IMG/VR virus record: IMGVR_UViG_3300042863_000147
Location: 1-64,000 of that record
Source: a virus
Strand: one strand, 5' to 3'
DNA length: 64,000 nt
This document shows, in pieces, positions 25,837 to 32,826 of this stretch; the first letter of the stretch is position 1, and each line of letters starts with the position of its first letter. The notes beneath the pieces are model-generated. The model was not told where the DNA came from, ran no database searches, and saw only the letters and a list, made by a program, of their open reading frames with translations. A program made the translations under genes and the position numbers.

Positions 25837-27552
25837 TTATGCTGGAGGCGGAGTTGCGCTTGGTTGTGCTTCAGCACTACCTTCTTCACCCGGTAACGGT
25901 GCAGAAGTTGCACCCGATATTGCACTAAGGTCTGCTCCCATTCCGTTTGCTGTAATACCTACACTGCGTAGTTCAGCAGTAGCAGGCAGCTCAGTATCGG
26001 CATCTATATTTTCTTCTTTCCACATATTTTCGTTTTCTGCCATTTCTTCTGCTGTTAAGCCTAAGAAACGTTTCAATGCAAATCGCTTACTTAAATGAGG
26101 AATTGCAGCAACTGCGCCGTATGTTCCTACTCTTGCAGTGTCCATTTCAGTCTGACGATATGCTGCAAAGTTCTGCGGAGGATTAAATTTAACATCGAAA
26201 ATATTGCTATCAACGTTAATGCCTTTATTGTGTAGATACAATTTAAATTCTGTATCAAAGTGCTCATTCATTAGACTTTGTAGTCGCTCGCAGTATTTGT
26301 TGAATCGCAATTCTTGGATGTAGGCTGTTCCAACTCGACCATCATTGAAGCTAGATCCTCCGTCGTCAGCGCCGGTCGGAAGATAACTGCTAGGTATGCG
26401 TAAAGCCCTAAACAACTTATTAGTAAAATATCTAAGATCATCAATTTCTCCTAGGTTAGTACCGCCTGGTAAGACTTCAACTTTACTGCCACGGCCTTCT
26501 GCTGTTTGTGGAAAAAAGTAATCTTCATTGATGCTTAACGGATTGTATCCAGCATCGATTACTGTTTGACCACCGCCCGTTACACTTGGAATACGGCGTT
26601 GATTAACTTCGTTTTTAACACGTTCGACAAAACCCATTGCCAAGTGACTTGGCATGTTACCTACGTCAATATAGAATACACGACGTTCTGGCGCACGTTG
26701 AATACGATAGATAATGATAGCATCTTCTAGCAATTCTTTTTGCTTATATACTTTAAAGATAGACTCTAATAAACTAGTTCCGAACGGAAAATTATTGTCT
26801 AATCCTTCACTTAGGCTAATATGAATAACGTGTCTTGCATCGATATTGTATTGATTTTCTGTTTTAGAAAATCTATTTCCGTTTAAATTTGTAGGAAATG
26901 CGCCAGTCATTCCTCTTGATCCGCCTGCACCGCCTTGGCCAGCAGCGTAACTACTGGCATATTGACTTCCGCCACCTGTAACATTACTAGGACTAATAGC
27001 AGTAGTTGCAAGTGTTTCTAAATTAGGATTAAAATCACGAATGACATATTGCTCAGGTTTCTTTCCTTCGCTTTCATTAACAATAATTCTATCAACTTTT
27101 TGCGGATCTACGTACATCCATGATTGTGTTTCGGGGTCACGAACGAAAAATACGTCACCATATTTGAATACATTGCGTACAACTTTGAAAATTCGTTTGT
27201 CAAATTTATTAAGTTTAGTCCATTGTTGCATGAACTTTTTAATAATTTTTACTTCGGTAGAAGTTGCTTGTTCTTTAAAAAATATCCGAAACGGGGTCCC
27301 ATTTTCGTCATTAGTCTGACTGCAAAATTCAGCCAATATGTCAAGTGCGGCATTTACTTCACTGTCTGCATCCATAGTGTCGTACTGCCCGTAACGTTCT
27401 AATCGGTTAGGATGACCTGAATAGACATCTGGAAGGTAACTAGAATAATTTCGATGTGTGGGATTAGCTCGGCTATCTGCATTAACAGACCCGCTTACAG
27501 GACTTAATTGTCCTGAAGTATCAACTAAAGTGAAGTATTTTTTCCATGCCAT
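25837..27552 (-). CDS. 20: Portal vertex protein gp20
   Basis: A 571-residue T4-type portal (T4 gp20 524 residues). Recognisable segments are RLERYGQYDTMDADSEVNAALDILAEFC near residues 50-78, the core KVVRNVFKYGDVFFVRDPETQSWMYVDP at about 123-150, RNVLxRIQRAPERRVFYIDVGNMP-type residues near 285-300, and GGSSFNDGRVGTAYIQELRFNKY near 395. Twelve copies form the ring through which DNA enters and leaves and on which the core and shell assemble. It follows the tape measure gene by three bases and precedes the core genes. The C-terminus ends in a Pro/Ala-rich tail of about 25 residues. Confidence 0.95.
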   Translation of the reverse strand: MAWKKYFTLVDTSGQLSPVSGSVNADSRANPTHRNYSSYLPDVYSGHPNRLERYGQYDTMDADSEVNAALDILAEFCSQTNDENGTPFRIFFKEQATSTEVKIIKKFMQQWTKLNKFDKRIFKVVRNVFKYGDVFFVRDPETQSWMYVDPQKVDRIIVNESEGKKPEQYVIRDFNPNLETLATTAISPSNVTGGGSQYASSYAAGQGGAGGSRGMTGAFPTNLNGNRFSKTENQYNIDARHVIHISLSEGLDNNFPFGTSLLESIFKVYKQKELLEDAIIIYRIQRAPERRVFYIDVGNMPSHLAMGFVERVKNEVNQRRIPSVTGGGQTVIDAGYNPLSINEDYFFPQTAEGRGSKVEVLPGGTNLGEIDDLRYFTNKLFRALRIPSSYLPTGADDGGSSFNDGRVGTAYIQELRFNKYCERLQSLMNEHFDTEFKLYLHNKGINVDSNIFDVKFNPPQNFAAYRQTEMDTARVGTYGAVAAIPHLSKRFALKRFLGLTAEEMAENENMWKEENIDADTELPATAELRSVGITANGMGADLSAISGATSAPLPGEEGSAEAQPSATPPPA

Positions 27553-27555
27553 AAT

Positions 27556-29676
27556 TTAAAATTTGAATAAGTCCCCGCTCAAAGATCTTGTAGCATCGTA
27601 GTTTCTTCTACTAAACTCTGCTGTCTCTTTCAAGTACGTTATTACATCCGCTGTTTGTTTATTTAATGTCTGTAGCTCAGTCTTTAAACTTTCTAAATGA
27701 TACAATGGTATAATAGCTTCAGATCCTGCTTCACCTGCTTCGACTATTGTTGGTTGTGTAACAACGCCGCCACTGGCCATCTTTTGCGGGCCCGCAATTG
27801 CTTCACCGCCCATTCTTCCGGCAGTTCCTCCACCGTAGCCACCAATTAAGCCACCAATTAACGCACCAATTGGTCCAAACATTGCTCCAGCTGCTGCACC
27901 TGCAACTGCACCGGCTAGTCCGCCTGCGGTTTCTCCAACTGCGCCGCCTCTCTGTTTTGATGCTTCTTCTTTAGATATAGATCCTGCTTTTTCTTGTTCA
28001 GATACATTGCTTAATTCACCAGCTAACATTAGTCCGCCTAGTACAGTACCTGCAAGTCCTAGCTTTTTAACAAGACTACCTGCTCCTTTTCTGCCCCCGC
28101 CACCGCCTGCTCCTCCGGCAGCATCTTTTAGAGCTTCAGCTGTCTTGGCAGCGGTAAATTGCTTAATAGCAAGGACGGCTGCACCTAATGCAATTGCTAA
28201 TCCACCAAATCCAAAAGTTAATGTATCAAATCCTTTAACTACTTTAGACAGTGCTGTTGCTAACCCATTAACAACAGGAGTTAATAATGATACAATAGGA
28301 CCGAGTAAATTGTTAATTGCTTGTCCAAATTCTTGCATTGATTTTTGAGAAGCTACTGCTCGGGCAGCTTCGCTTGCTGCAAGTTCTTTCTTCTTTGCTT
28401 CAGTATCTAATGCTCTAGCATATGATTCATCGTCTTGCTTTGCAGATCTGTTGGCTCGACCTTGGCTTTCCTGAATTTGTTTTGCAGTCTCACTGCCCAT
28501 TGCACCCATAGCGTATTGCATTGCTAACGGGAATTTCTTGACATCTTGCTCGTTTGCTCGTATTCCTTTTACTAACTCTTTATTTTGATCTTGTACTGTC
28601 TTTGTACTATCTGTAACGTTCTTTGCAGATCGCATCACAGACTCGTTAGTCTTTCCCATAGTAGCAGTAAATGCTTGAGCTTCTTTTGTTATAGGAGGAA
28701 CGCCCATAACTTTAGATTGGAAAGCATCTGCTGCACCTTTACCGCCCACTGCTAATGCATTTGCTAGGCCCGCAATTGCTTTTTTCTTTTCTTCCTCACT
28801 CATGCCTGCTAGTTTAGCTTCCCATGCAGAGTTCTTGGCTTTTTCTTTTAATTCGTTTTCAGCTTCTGTTCTACTTTTTCCAGTTATTTCAGCTAGCATA
28901 TCTAACTGAGTTAAGTATTCTCCAGAACTTTTAATAATTGCAGCTGAATTTTGTAGCTCTGCTTTACTGCGACCACCAGTCATCGAAATGTAGTTTGCCA
29001 TTCCTTGATTGACTTGTTCGGTAGTATAACCCAAGTTTCGCAGATCATTACCTAACTGACTCTTGTTTAACGTATTAGACAATGCTACAAATGCCTTAGC
29101 TCCGTCATTTGTAGTACCACCCATTCTTGCAAATGTATCACTATTAGTCTTCATTAGATTTTGAAATTGATCTAATGTCAAATAAGTGTTAAGTGCTGCT
29201 TGACGCATCTGAGTCAAACTTCCGCCAAAATTTACTCCTGCAGAAGTAATATCCTGATACATTGACAAGTTCTTTTCTTGGAACTCAGCAAGGCGTCTTA
29301 GACCGGTAGCTACTACACCTAATATTCCAGGCAGCTGTTCAAATGCACTAAAAACGTTGCTTACTTGTGCAGTACCGTCTGTTAAACTTTTAATCAGCGG
29401 GCTAATACTACCATCTAGTACTCTGATCTTAATTGCAGTTTCTGTACCAGCTGTTGCTAACTTACTGAATACACTAGTCGATTGCTTTACATTTGTATTC
29501 ATTGCAGCAACTGCCGCTGGATCTAACCCGGCCTTAGTTGCTAATTCTTTGATTGCATCTTTTTGTGCTTTAGTAGTTGATAACGTAGCCTGGAGAATTA
29601 ACCGTAAGGTTGCTTCTGTAGCTGCGTTGTTTAACTCTACATAGTCATTACCAATCGATCCGGTGACGTCTGCCAT
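27556..29676 (-). CDS. Tail tape measure protein, gp29-like (706 aa)
   Basis: I chose the ATG at 29676 (MADVTGSIGNDYVELNN). An in-frame GTG at 29745 with AGAAGGAA upstream would add 23 residues. The protein is long and helical, with coiled-coil stretches (residues about 240-330 and 420-480), then hydrophobic segments: GPIVSLLTPVVNGLATAL, GFGGLAIALGAAVLAI, and a glycine-zipper block rich in GGLAG and GPIGALIGG. Near the C-terminus ASGGVVTQPTIVEAGEAGSEAIIPL is the signature end of many tape measure proteins. T4 gp29 is 590 residues; by the usual helical ruler the tail would be somewhat longer than T4's. The divergently placed gp26/gp51 pair supports the assignment. Confidence 0.85.
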   Translation of the reverse strand: MADVTGSIGNDYVELNNAATEATLRLILQATLSTTKAQKDAIKELATKAGLDPAAVAAMNTNVKQSTSVFSKLATAGTETAIKIRVLDGSISPLIKSLTDGTAQVSNVFSAFEQLPGILGVVATGLRRLAEFQEKNLSMYQDITSAGVNFGGSLTQMRQAALNTYLTLDQFQNLMKTNSDTFARMGGTTNDGAKAFVALSNTLNKSQLGNDLRNLGYTTEQVNQGMANYISMTGGRSKAELQNSAAIIKSSGEYLTQLDMLAEITGKSRTEAENELKEKAKNSAWEAKLAGMSEEEKKKAIAGLANALAVGGKGAADAFQSKVMGVPPITKEAQAFTATMGKTNESVMRSAKNVTDSTKTVQDQNKELVKGIRANEQDVKKFPLAMQYAMGAMGSETAKQIQESQGRANRSAKQDDESYARALDTEAKKKELAASEAARAVASQKSMQEFGQAINNLLGPIVSLLTPVVNGLATALSKVVKGFDTLTFGFGGLAIALGAAVLAIKQFTAAKTAEALKDAAGGAGGGGGRKGAGSLVKKLGLAGTVLGGLMLAGELSNVSEQEKAGSISKEEASKQRGGAVGETAGGLAGAVAGAAAGAMFGPIGALIGGLIGGYGGGTAGRMGGEAIAGPQKMASGGVVTQPTIVEAGEAGSEAIIPLYHLESLKTELQTLNKQTADVITYLKETAEFSRRNYDATRSLSGDLFKF

Positions 29677-29700
29677 TGTATATTCGGGGTTATCTGCGTA

Positions 29701-29708
29701 GATAAATA
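29701..29708 (+). promoter_or_regulatory. Possible late box GATAAATA for the gp26/gp51 unit
   Basis: The plus strand reads GATAAATA, one mismatch to TATAAATA, 39 bases before the gp26 ATG. It faces a matching box on the other strand at 29730-29737, forming a divergent pair. Confidence 0.45.
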
Positions 29709-29729
29709 AGTCATCTATTCCACAATGTT

Positions 29730-29737
29730 TATTTATC
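29730..29737 (-). promoter_or_regulatory. Possible late box GATAAATA for the tape measure/head unit
   Basis: The minus strand reads GATAAATA, 53 bases before the ATG at 29676. It would start a transcript inside the region that excludes the upstream GTG alternative, which supports the ATG start. Confidence 0.45.
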
Positions 29738-29747
29738 GGAGACACAA

Positions 29748-30620
29748 ATGGTTCCTTCTACACCGTCAAATCAATCAAATCCACTTGTTGGATTTATGCG
29801 CCAGCCAAAAATTTATATTCGGTTGCCTAGCGGCGGAGAGTTTTGGCCAGCTGGTAGCATAGTGCCGTCTGAGACTGGTGATATTCCAGTTTATTCAATG
29901 ACTGCCAAAGACGAACTAATGTTAAAAATTCCAGACGCTGTGATGAGCGGACAGGCAGTAGTAGATGTTATACAACATTGCATCCCAAATATTAAAAACG
30001 CTTGGGACATTCCTAGTATCGACCTGGATGTTATCCTAATCGCTATTCGATTAGCAACCTACGGTGAAAAAATGACAACTCCTATTACATTCGGAGAAGA
30101 TCTCGAAATGGAATACACCGTTGATCTACGACAAGTAATGGATACTCTAATGTATCAAATTAAATGGGATCCAGTAGTACCTATTAATGAAGATTTAACT
30201 GTATTCGTTCAACCGATGAATTATAAACAACTTAGTGAAAGTGCTGTTAAAACATTTGAGACTCAGAAAATTTTACAAATTGCCAATGATTCAGCAATGA
30301 GTGAAAATGATAAAGTTGCAGCATTTAAGGAAAGTTTTACAAAATTAACAGATGTTACAATAGGTATTGTTGAAAAAAGTATCTACAAAATTGACAGCGC
30401 CAACGGCAGCACTGATAACCCACGACATATTAAGGAATTTATCGAGAACGCCGATAAGGATCTCTTTAATATTATTCAATCACACATTGATTCTCTCAAA
30501 GAAAACAATTCATTAAAACCAATAACTATAACCGTTACAGATGAAATGAGAGAAAAGGGTATCACTGGAGATACCGTTGATGTACCGCTAGTGTTTGATC
30601 CTTCAACTTTTTTCGTATAA
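29748..30620 (+). CDS. 26: Baseplate hub / tail assembly protein gp26
   Basis: A 290-residue protein with GGAG six bases before the ATG. The N-terminal KIYIRLPSGGEFW and the following PVYSMTAKDELMLKIPDAVMSGQAVVDVIQHCIPNIKNAWDIPSIDLDVILIAIRLATYG are characteristic of the T4 gp26-type baseplate hub family. A helical region follows (residues 150-250). T4 gp26 is about 208 residues and is needed to assemble the central hub. The gene lies divergently beside the tape measure gene and is followed directly by the gp51-like frame. Its last codons contain an in-register T TTT TTC heptamer followed by a long stem, so part of its translation may shift into the next frame (see 30608-30691). Confidence 0.88.
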   Translation: MVPSTPSNQSNPLVGFMRQPKIYIRLPSGGEFWPAGSIVPSETGDIPVYSMTAKDELMLKIPDAVMSGQAVVDVIQHCIPNIKNAWDIPSIDLDVILIAIRLATYGEKMTTPITFGEDLEMEYTVDLRQVMDTLMYQIKWDPVVPINEDLTVFVQPMNYKQLSESAVKTFETQKILQIANDSAMSENDKVAAFKESFTKLTDVTIGIVEKSIYKIDSANGSTDNPRHIKEFIENADKDLFNIIQSHIDSLKENNSLKPITITVTDEMREKGITGDTVDVPLVFDPSTFFV

Positions 30621-30691
30621 GGCTTTTGTATCTTGATACTGACGGTATCAACAAGCTAGTAACTGAGTACGAAGTCGATACAAAAGCCTTA
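30608..30691 (+). promoter_or_regulatory. Programmed -1 ribosomal frameshift signal at the gp26/gp51 junction
   Basis: Bases 30608-30614 are TTTTTTC, in the 0-frame register T TTT TTC, a classical slippery heptamer. The gp26 stop TAA is at 30618-30620. A perfect 15-bp stem, 30618-30632 with 30677-30691, starts three bases after the heptamer; its loop holds a second perfect stem of 7 bp (30633-30639 with 30645-30651). The -1 frame is open from 30599, just upstream of the heptamer, through the gp51-like ORF. The shift would give a 365-residue fusion. The gp51-like frame has no ATG near its start. Confidence 0.75.
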
Positions 30692-30844
30692 AGAGAAGAA
30701 TTGTTTAAATTTAGTTGGTATATGAGAGGTGGTCTATCATTCTCAGAAGCATTTTTACTCACTCCAGAAGACCGAGACTTGTTGAATAAGATTATTGAAA
30801 GTAACTTAGAGATAACAAAAGAATCTCAATTACCGTTCTTTTAA
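30626..30844 (+). CDS. 51: gp51-like protein, probably made as a -1 frameshift fusion to gp26
   Basis: A 72-residue frame if begun at the TTG at 30626; there is no ATG until WYMRGG. The conserved part is FKFSWYMRGGLSFSEAFLLTPEDRDLLNKIIESNLEITKESQLPFF, a short helical segment I recall as the T4-like cyanophage version of gp51, the hub assembly factor (T4 gp51 is about 249 residues). The frame is open back to 30599, across the slippery heptamer in gp26, and its nominal start and Shine-Dalgarno (AAGG) are buried in the 15-bp stem. So it is more likely expressed as the C-terminal part of a gp26-51 fusion than by independent initiation. Its stop overlaps that of the opposite-strand gene by four bases. 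Confidence 0.7.
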   Translation: MYLDTDGINKLVTEYEVDTKALREELFKFSWYMRGGLSFSEAFLLTPEDRDLLNKIIESNLEITKESQLPFF

Positions 30845-31380
30845 ATTTCTATTCCTAAGAAATTACTCTGTAATCCTACTTTAGTTTCTTTGATTGCACC
30901 TAATTTTTGCAGACCGTATGCAACAACTTGGGGTCTACGATCTCCACGAACTGCGTTGATGGTAGCTACTGCCTTATCAATTGCCTGACGACCTGCTGGA
31001 ATCCCTAACCTGCCTTCGGGTGCAGCAGGAGCAGTAGCAGGTGTAGTGCCTGTTGGGGGAGTAACAGGAGCAGTAGCAGGTGTAGTGCCTGTTGGGGGAG
31101 TAACAGGAGCAGTAGCAGGTGTAGTGCCTGTTGGGGGAGTAACAGGAGCAGTAGCAGGTGTAGGTTGTGGTGCTTTATATCCGCCTGCTCTTTGAACATT
31201 CCGTTGTGCAACATTGGCAACTCTACCTGCTTGCTGATTATATACATCTTTAGCACCTGCCCATGCGCCTTTAGCACCTCCAACAACATTTGCAGCACCT
31301 TTTGCTGCTGAACCTAGAGCCCCGGCTAGGCTTAACTCATCTATTTGTTGAGATTCAACGATTAATTCATTTATACGCAT
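30841..31380 (-). CDS. Candidate head-internal protein with capsid-targeting-like N-terminus (179 aa)
   Basis: Starts MRINELIVESQQIDELSLAG. The first ten residues resemble the capsid-targeting peptides of T4 internal proteins (MKTYQEFIAEA), and IVE before Ser fits the gp21 cleavage rule (Leu/Ile-x-Glu). Next comes an Ala/Gly/Lys-rich helix (SAAKGAANVVGGAKGAWAGAKDVY). It is followed by a linker of three and a half identical copies of TPATAPVTPPTGT, then a C-terminal region with AVATINAVRGDRRPQVVAYGLQKLGAI. An exact TATAAATA lies 28 bases upstream, and AGGA precedes the ATG, so late expression is likely. I do not recognise a family; an injected internal protein is an inference from the N-terminus and timing. 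Confidence 0.75.
   Translation of the reverse strand: MRINELIVESQQIDELSLAGALGSAAKGAANVVGGAKGAWAGAKDVYNQQAGRVANVAQRNVQRAGGYKAPQPTPATAPVTPPTGTTPATAPVTPPTGTTPATAPVTPPTGTTPATAPAAPEGRLGIPAGRQAIDKAVATINAVRGDRRPQVVAYGLQKLGAIKETKVGLQSNFLGIEI
31027..31163 (-). repeat. 39-bp tandem repeat, 3.5 identical copies, coding
   Basis: Units at 31027-31065, 31066-31104 and 31105-31143 are identical, with a 20-base partial copy to 31163. Each encodes 13 residues, a Pro/Thr/Ala linker. Perfect identity, including third codon positions, points to recent slippage or expansion; copy change keeps the frame. Confidence 0.95.
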
Positions 31381-31408
31381 AACAGGAAAGTCCTAAAAGT
31401 ATTTCTTT

Positions 31409-31416
31409 TATTTATA
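31409..31416 (-). promoter_or_regulatory. T4-type late promoter box TATAAATA
   Basis: Exact TATAAATA on the minus strand, 28 bases before the ATG of the 179-residue protein. The same bases read on the plus strand contain a perfect TATAAT at 31413-31418, which could be a -10 element for the RNA to its right, though no good -35 is seen. Confidence 0.65.
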
Positions 31417-31880
31417 ATGAGCTGACGCTCATTTGCTTCTTCGTAATCGCTAACGCTCTTACTTGAAGCAATGTTTCGTCAAAGACGAGAATAATATTAT
31501 CTAGATTAATCGGTCACACTTAGCCCAGACTAGGGCTAAGAAAAAACTGCATTATCTGAGTAGCACAGTCACATAGTGTTAGAACTACAAGCATTTCTGC
31601 TAGCGTAGGCGGTTGACCGATACCTACTCATTCTGTCTTAACAACGGCGGCTTACAAATATACACTATCATATTTGTAAAGCGTGGAGTTTCTGTTATTA
31701 CTCCATCCTTGGGCCTATTTTTTAACTCTATTCAAACAATCAAACCGCAGGCATTTTGCGATCGTGGTCCGGTTAGGATACTGATTGAGTGCTCACTTCA
31801 GCGGTGAGTCTTCGGATCCCTGCGATGTTAGTCCAGGTTTCTACTGTTCGGCACACGATATTAGCCTGTGCGAGCTTTAA
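31416..31880 (+). ncRNA. Candidate large structured RNA in the only long non-coding gap
   Basis: The 515-base gap 31381-31895 has no credible gene but is dense in complementary segments. Stems are 31416-31422/31427-31433 (7 bp), 31474-31480/31484-31490 (7), 31519-31526/31533-31540 (8), 31561-31566/31576-31581 (6), 31585-31588/31605-31608, 31650-31661/31670-31682 (12 with one bulge), 31684-31689/31700-31705 (6), 31743-31747/31770-31774, 31792-31796/31804-31808 and 31852-31855/31867-31870. An 8-bp helix, 31509-31516/31614-31621, encloses three of the hairpins as a multibranch junction. Several stems contain or extend by G-U pairs only when read as plus-strand RNA, so I favour plus, but the flanking genes are minus. 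No tRNA, tmRNA or RNase P signature was found. Confidence 0.5.
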
Positions 31881-31895
31881 CTGAATTAAGTTGCC

Positions 31896-32327
31896 TTAAA
31901 GTTTGGATTTAATGTGTGAGCCATGTACACGGACTTGTATGTGTCCGTTATAGTATTCATCGGATTCTAATACTTTGCGGTCGAATTGTTCGCGGGCCTC
32001 AACGTAAGATGTTTCTGCTTTAGATTTACAGTAATATAATATTTCGCGGGAGAAGTTTTCTTTGCCTAGGGTGTCTATGTCTTTTGTCAGCTCAACACTG
32101 GAGCCGTAATATTCTTGCCAGTCGCTATCTATTTTGCTTCTGATCTTCTTTTTCTTTTTTGTGCCGTTCTTTAACTTTACAGTCTTGTAGGTCGTTTTAC
32201 TAAATTTTGCTAATTTTTTGCCAATATACTTGCGACCCGAGACTGTATTGGTAATGCAATATACAAAACCAATACAGTCATCGGGTAGCTCTTCAACTAC
32301 TGAACCTTGATAAGTCCAGTTAGTCAA
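31896..32327 (-). CDS. GIY-YIG nuclease-domain protein (143 aa)
   Basis: The N-terminal GIY-YIG domain is visible: GFVYCITN (residues 20-27, the GIY element) and RKYIGKK (32-38, the YIG element). A Lys-rich stretch follows, then WQEYYGSSVELTKDIDTLGKENFSREILYYCKSKAE with the typical downstream Glu and Tyr positions. GIY-YIG proteins are metal-dependent single- or double-strand nucleases; in T4-like phages they occur as free-standing homing endonucleases (Seg type) or repair enzymes. Length and compact domain fit a free-standing version. The start is a TTG directly after the stop of the upstream gene, so translation is probably coupled. It sits at the border of the candidate RNA region. Biological target unknown. 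Confidence 0.85.
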   Translation of the reverse strand: MTNWTYQGSVVEELPDDCIGFVYCITNTVSGRKYIGKKLAKFSKTTYKTVKLKNGTKKKKKIRSKIDSDWQEYYGSSVELTKDIDTLGKENFSREILYYCKSKAETSYVEAREQFDRKVLESDEYYNGHIQVRVHGSHIKSKL

Positions 32328-32525
32328 TTATTTTGCTGCCTTGGCTTCTTTGCGAGCGTTCTTTTCTGCTGTAATTTCATTGCGTCTTGCTTTTACTAGC
32401 TTACTTAACTCTCCAAGAGCCTTGCGACTGCGAGTTCCGGCTGCACTATTGCCGCCCGTAAATTTTGCATCCTCTGCTAGAAATTCTGCAAATTGTGCTT
32501 GTAATTGTTCATTGGTTGTTGTCAT
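32328..32525 (-). CDS. Small basic protein, Hc1/histone H1-like pattern (65 aa)
   Basis: The start is the ATG at 32525 (MTTTNEQLQAQFAEFLAED), with AAGGAAA seven bases before it; an upstream in-frame start is not supported. The protein is a helical Lys/Arg/Ala-rich chain with SAAGTRSRKALGELSKLVKARRNEI. That resembles the KALxEIKKLAKExRxEI pattern of the Hc1 histone H1-like family often found in phages. It overlaps the end of the 105-residue gene by 17 bases and abuts the GIY-YIG gene. DNA binding is plausible from charge but not shown. Confidence 0.7.
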   Translation of the reverse strand: MTTTNEQLQAQFAEFLAEDAKFTGGNSAAGTRSRKALGELSKLVKARRNEITAEKNARKEAKAAK

Positions 32526-32826
32526 TTTTATTTCCTTTTGGTTTCGGTCCCCGTTTTTTAGGGATTGCTTTGAGTCTTGCTTTCTCTGCCTTTGCATTTT
32601 TTAGCTCTGCTCTTTTATTTTCCATACTTTCTTTGCAAACTTTTTGTCCCTGACGTTTCATCTCGTTTGCAATGTTAGCAATGGCTCTTAGGTGCCTCCT
32701 AGTATCCCAGCCTGAATCTCTGCCTACATATTTGATAAATTTCAAATGTGTATTATGCAGTCCCACAAGCTCAGCTACTAGCTGTGAATACAGTTCCTTA
32801 TATTTGTTTATCTCTTCATTCGACAT
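32509..32826 (-). CDS. Small basic protein with AT-hook-like tail (105 aa)
   Basis: Starts MSNEEINKYKELYSQLVAELVG, overlapping the end of gp46 by 11 bases. The first half is an amphipathic helix; IKYVGRDSGWDTRRHLRAIANIANEMKRQG is the best conserved-looking part. The C-terminus is Lys-rich and contains KKRGPKPKG, which matches the core of an AT-hook (GRP flanked by basic residues, here RGPKPKG), suggesting minor-groove DNA contact. The position in the gp47-gp46 operon fits a role in DNA metabolism. I do not recognise a named family. Confidence 0.65.
   Translation of the reverse strand: MSNEEINKYKELYSQLVAELVGLHNTHLKFIKYVGRDSGWDTRRHLRAIANIANEMKRQGQKVCKESMENKRAELKNAKAEKARLKAIPKKRGPKPKGNKNDNNQ

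Noticed and set aside
29677-29745. GTG start at 29745 adding 23 residues to the tape measure protein
   Set aside because: It has a fair ribosome site, but the likely late promoter lies downstream of it and MADVTGS is a more usual N-terminus; kept only as an alternative.
31027-31163. Regular repeats might be read as a CRISPR array
   Set aside because: The units are directly adjacent with no spacers and encode an in-frame linker.
31384-31393. GGAAAGTCC resembles the conserved start of RNase P RNA
   Set aside because: The remaining conserved regions are absent, and the bases are explained by the leader of the 179-residue gene on the other strand.
31613-31807. A 64-codon plus-strand frame in the non-coding gap
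   Set aside because: TTG start, no Shine-Dalgarno, no protein-like pattern, and it lies across several RNA stems.
31381-31895. tRNA or tmRNA in the gap
   Set aside because: No GTTCRANNC T-arm, no acceptor pairing and no tag reading frame were found on either strand.
32526-32597. Longer version of the Hc1-like protein starting near 32597
   Set aside because: The ATG at 32525 has a well-placed AAGGAAA; the extension only shadows the upstream gene's basic tail.
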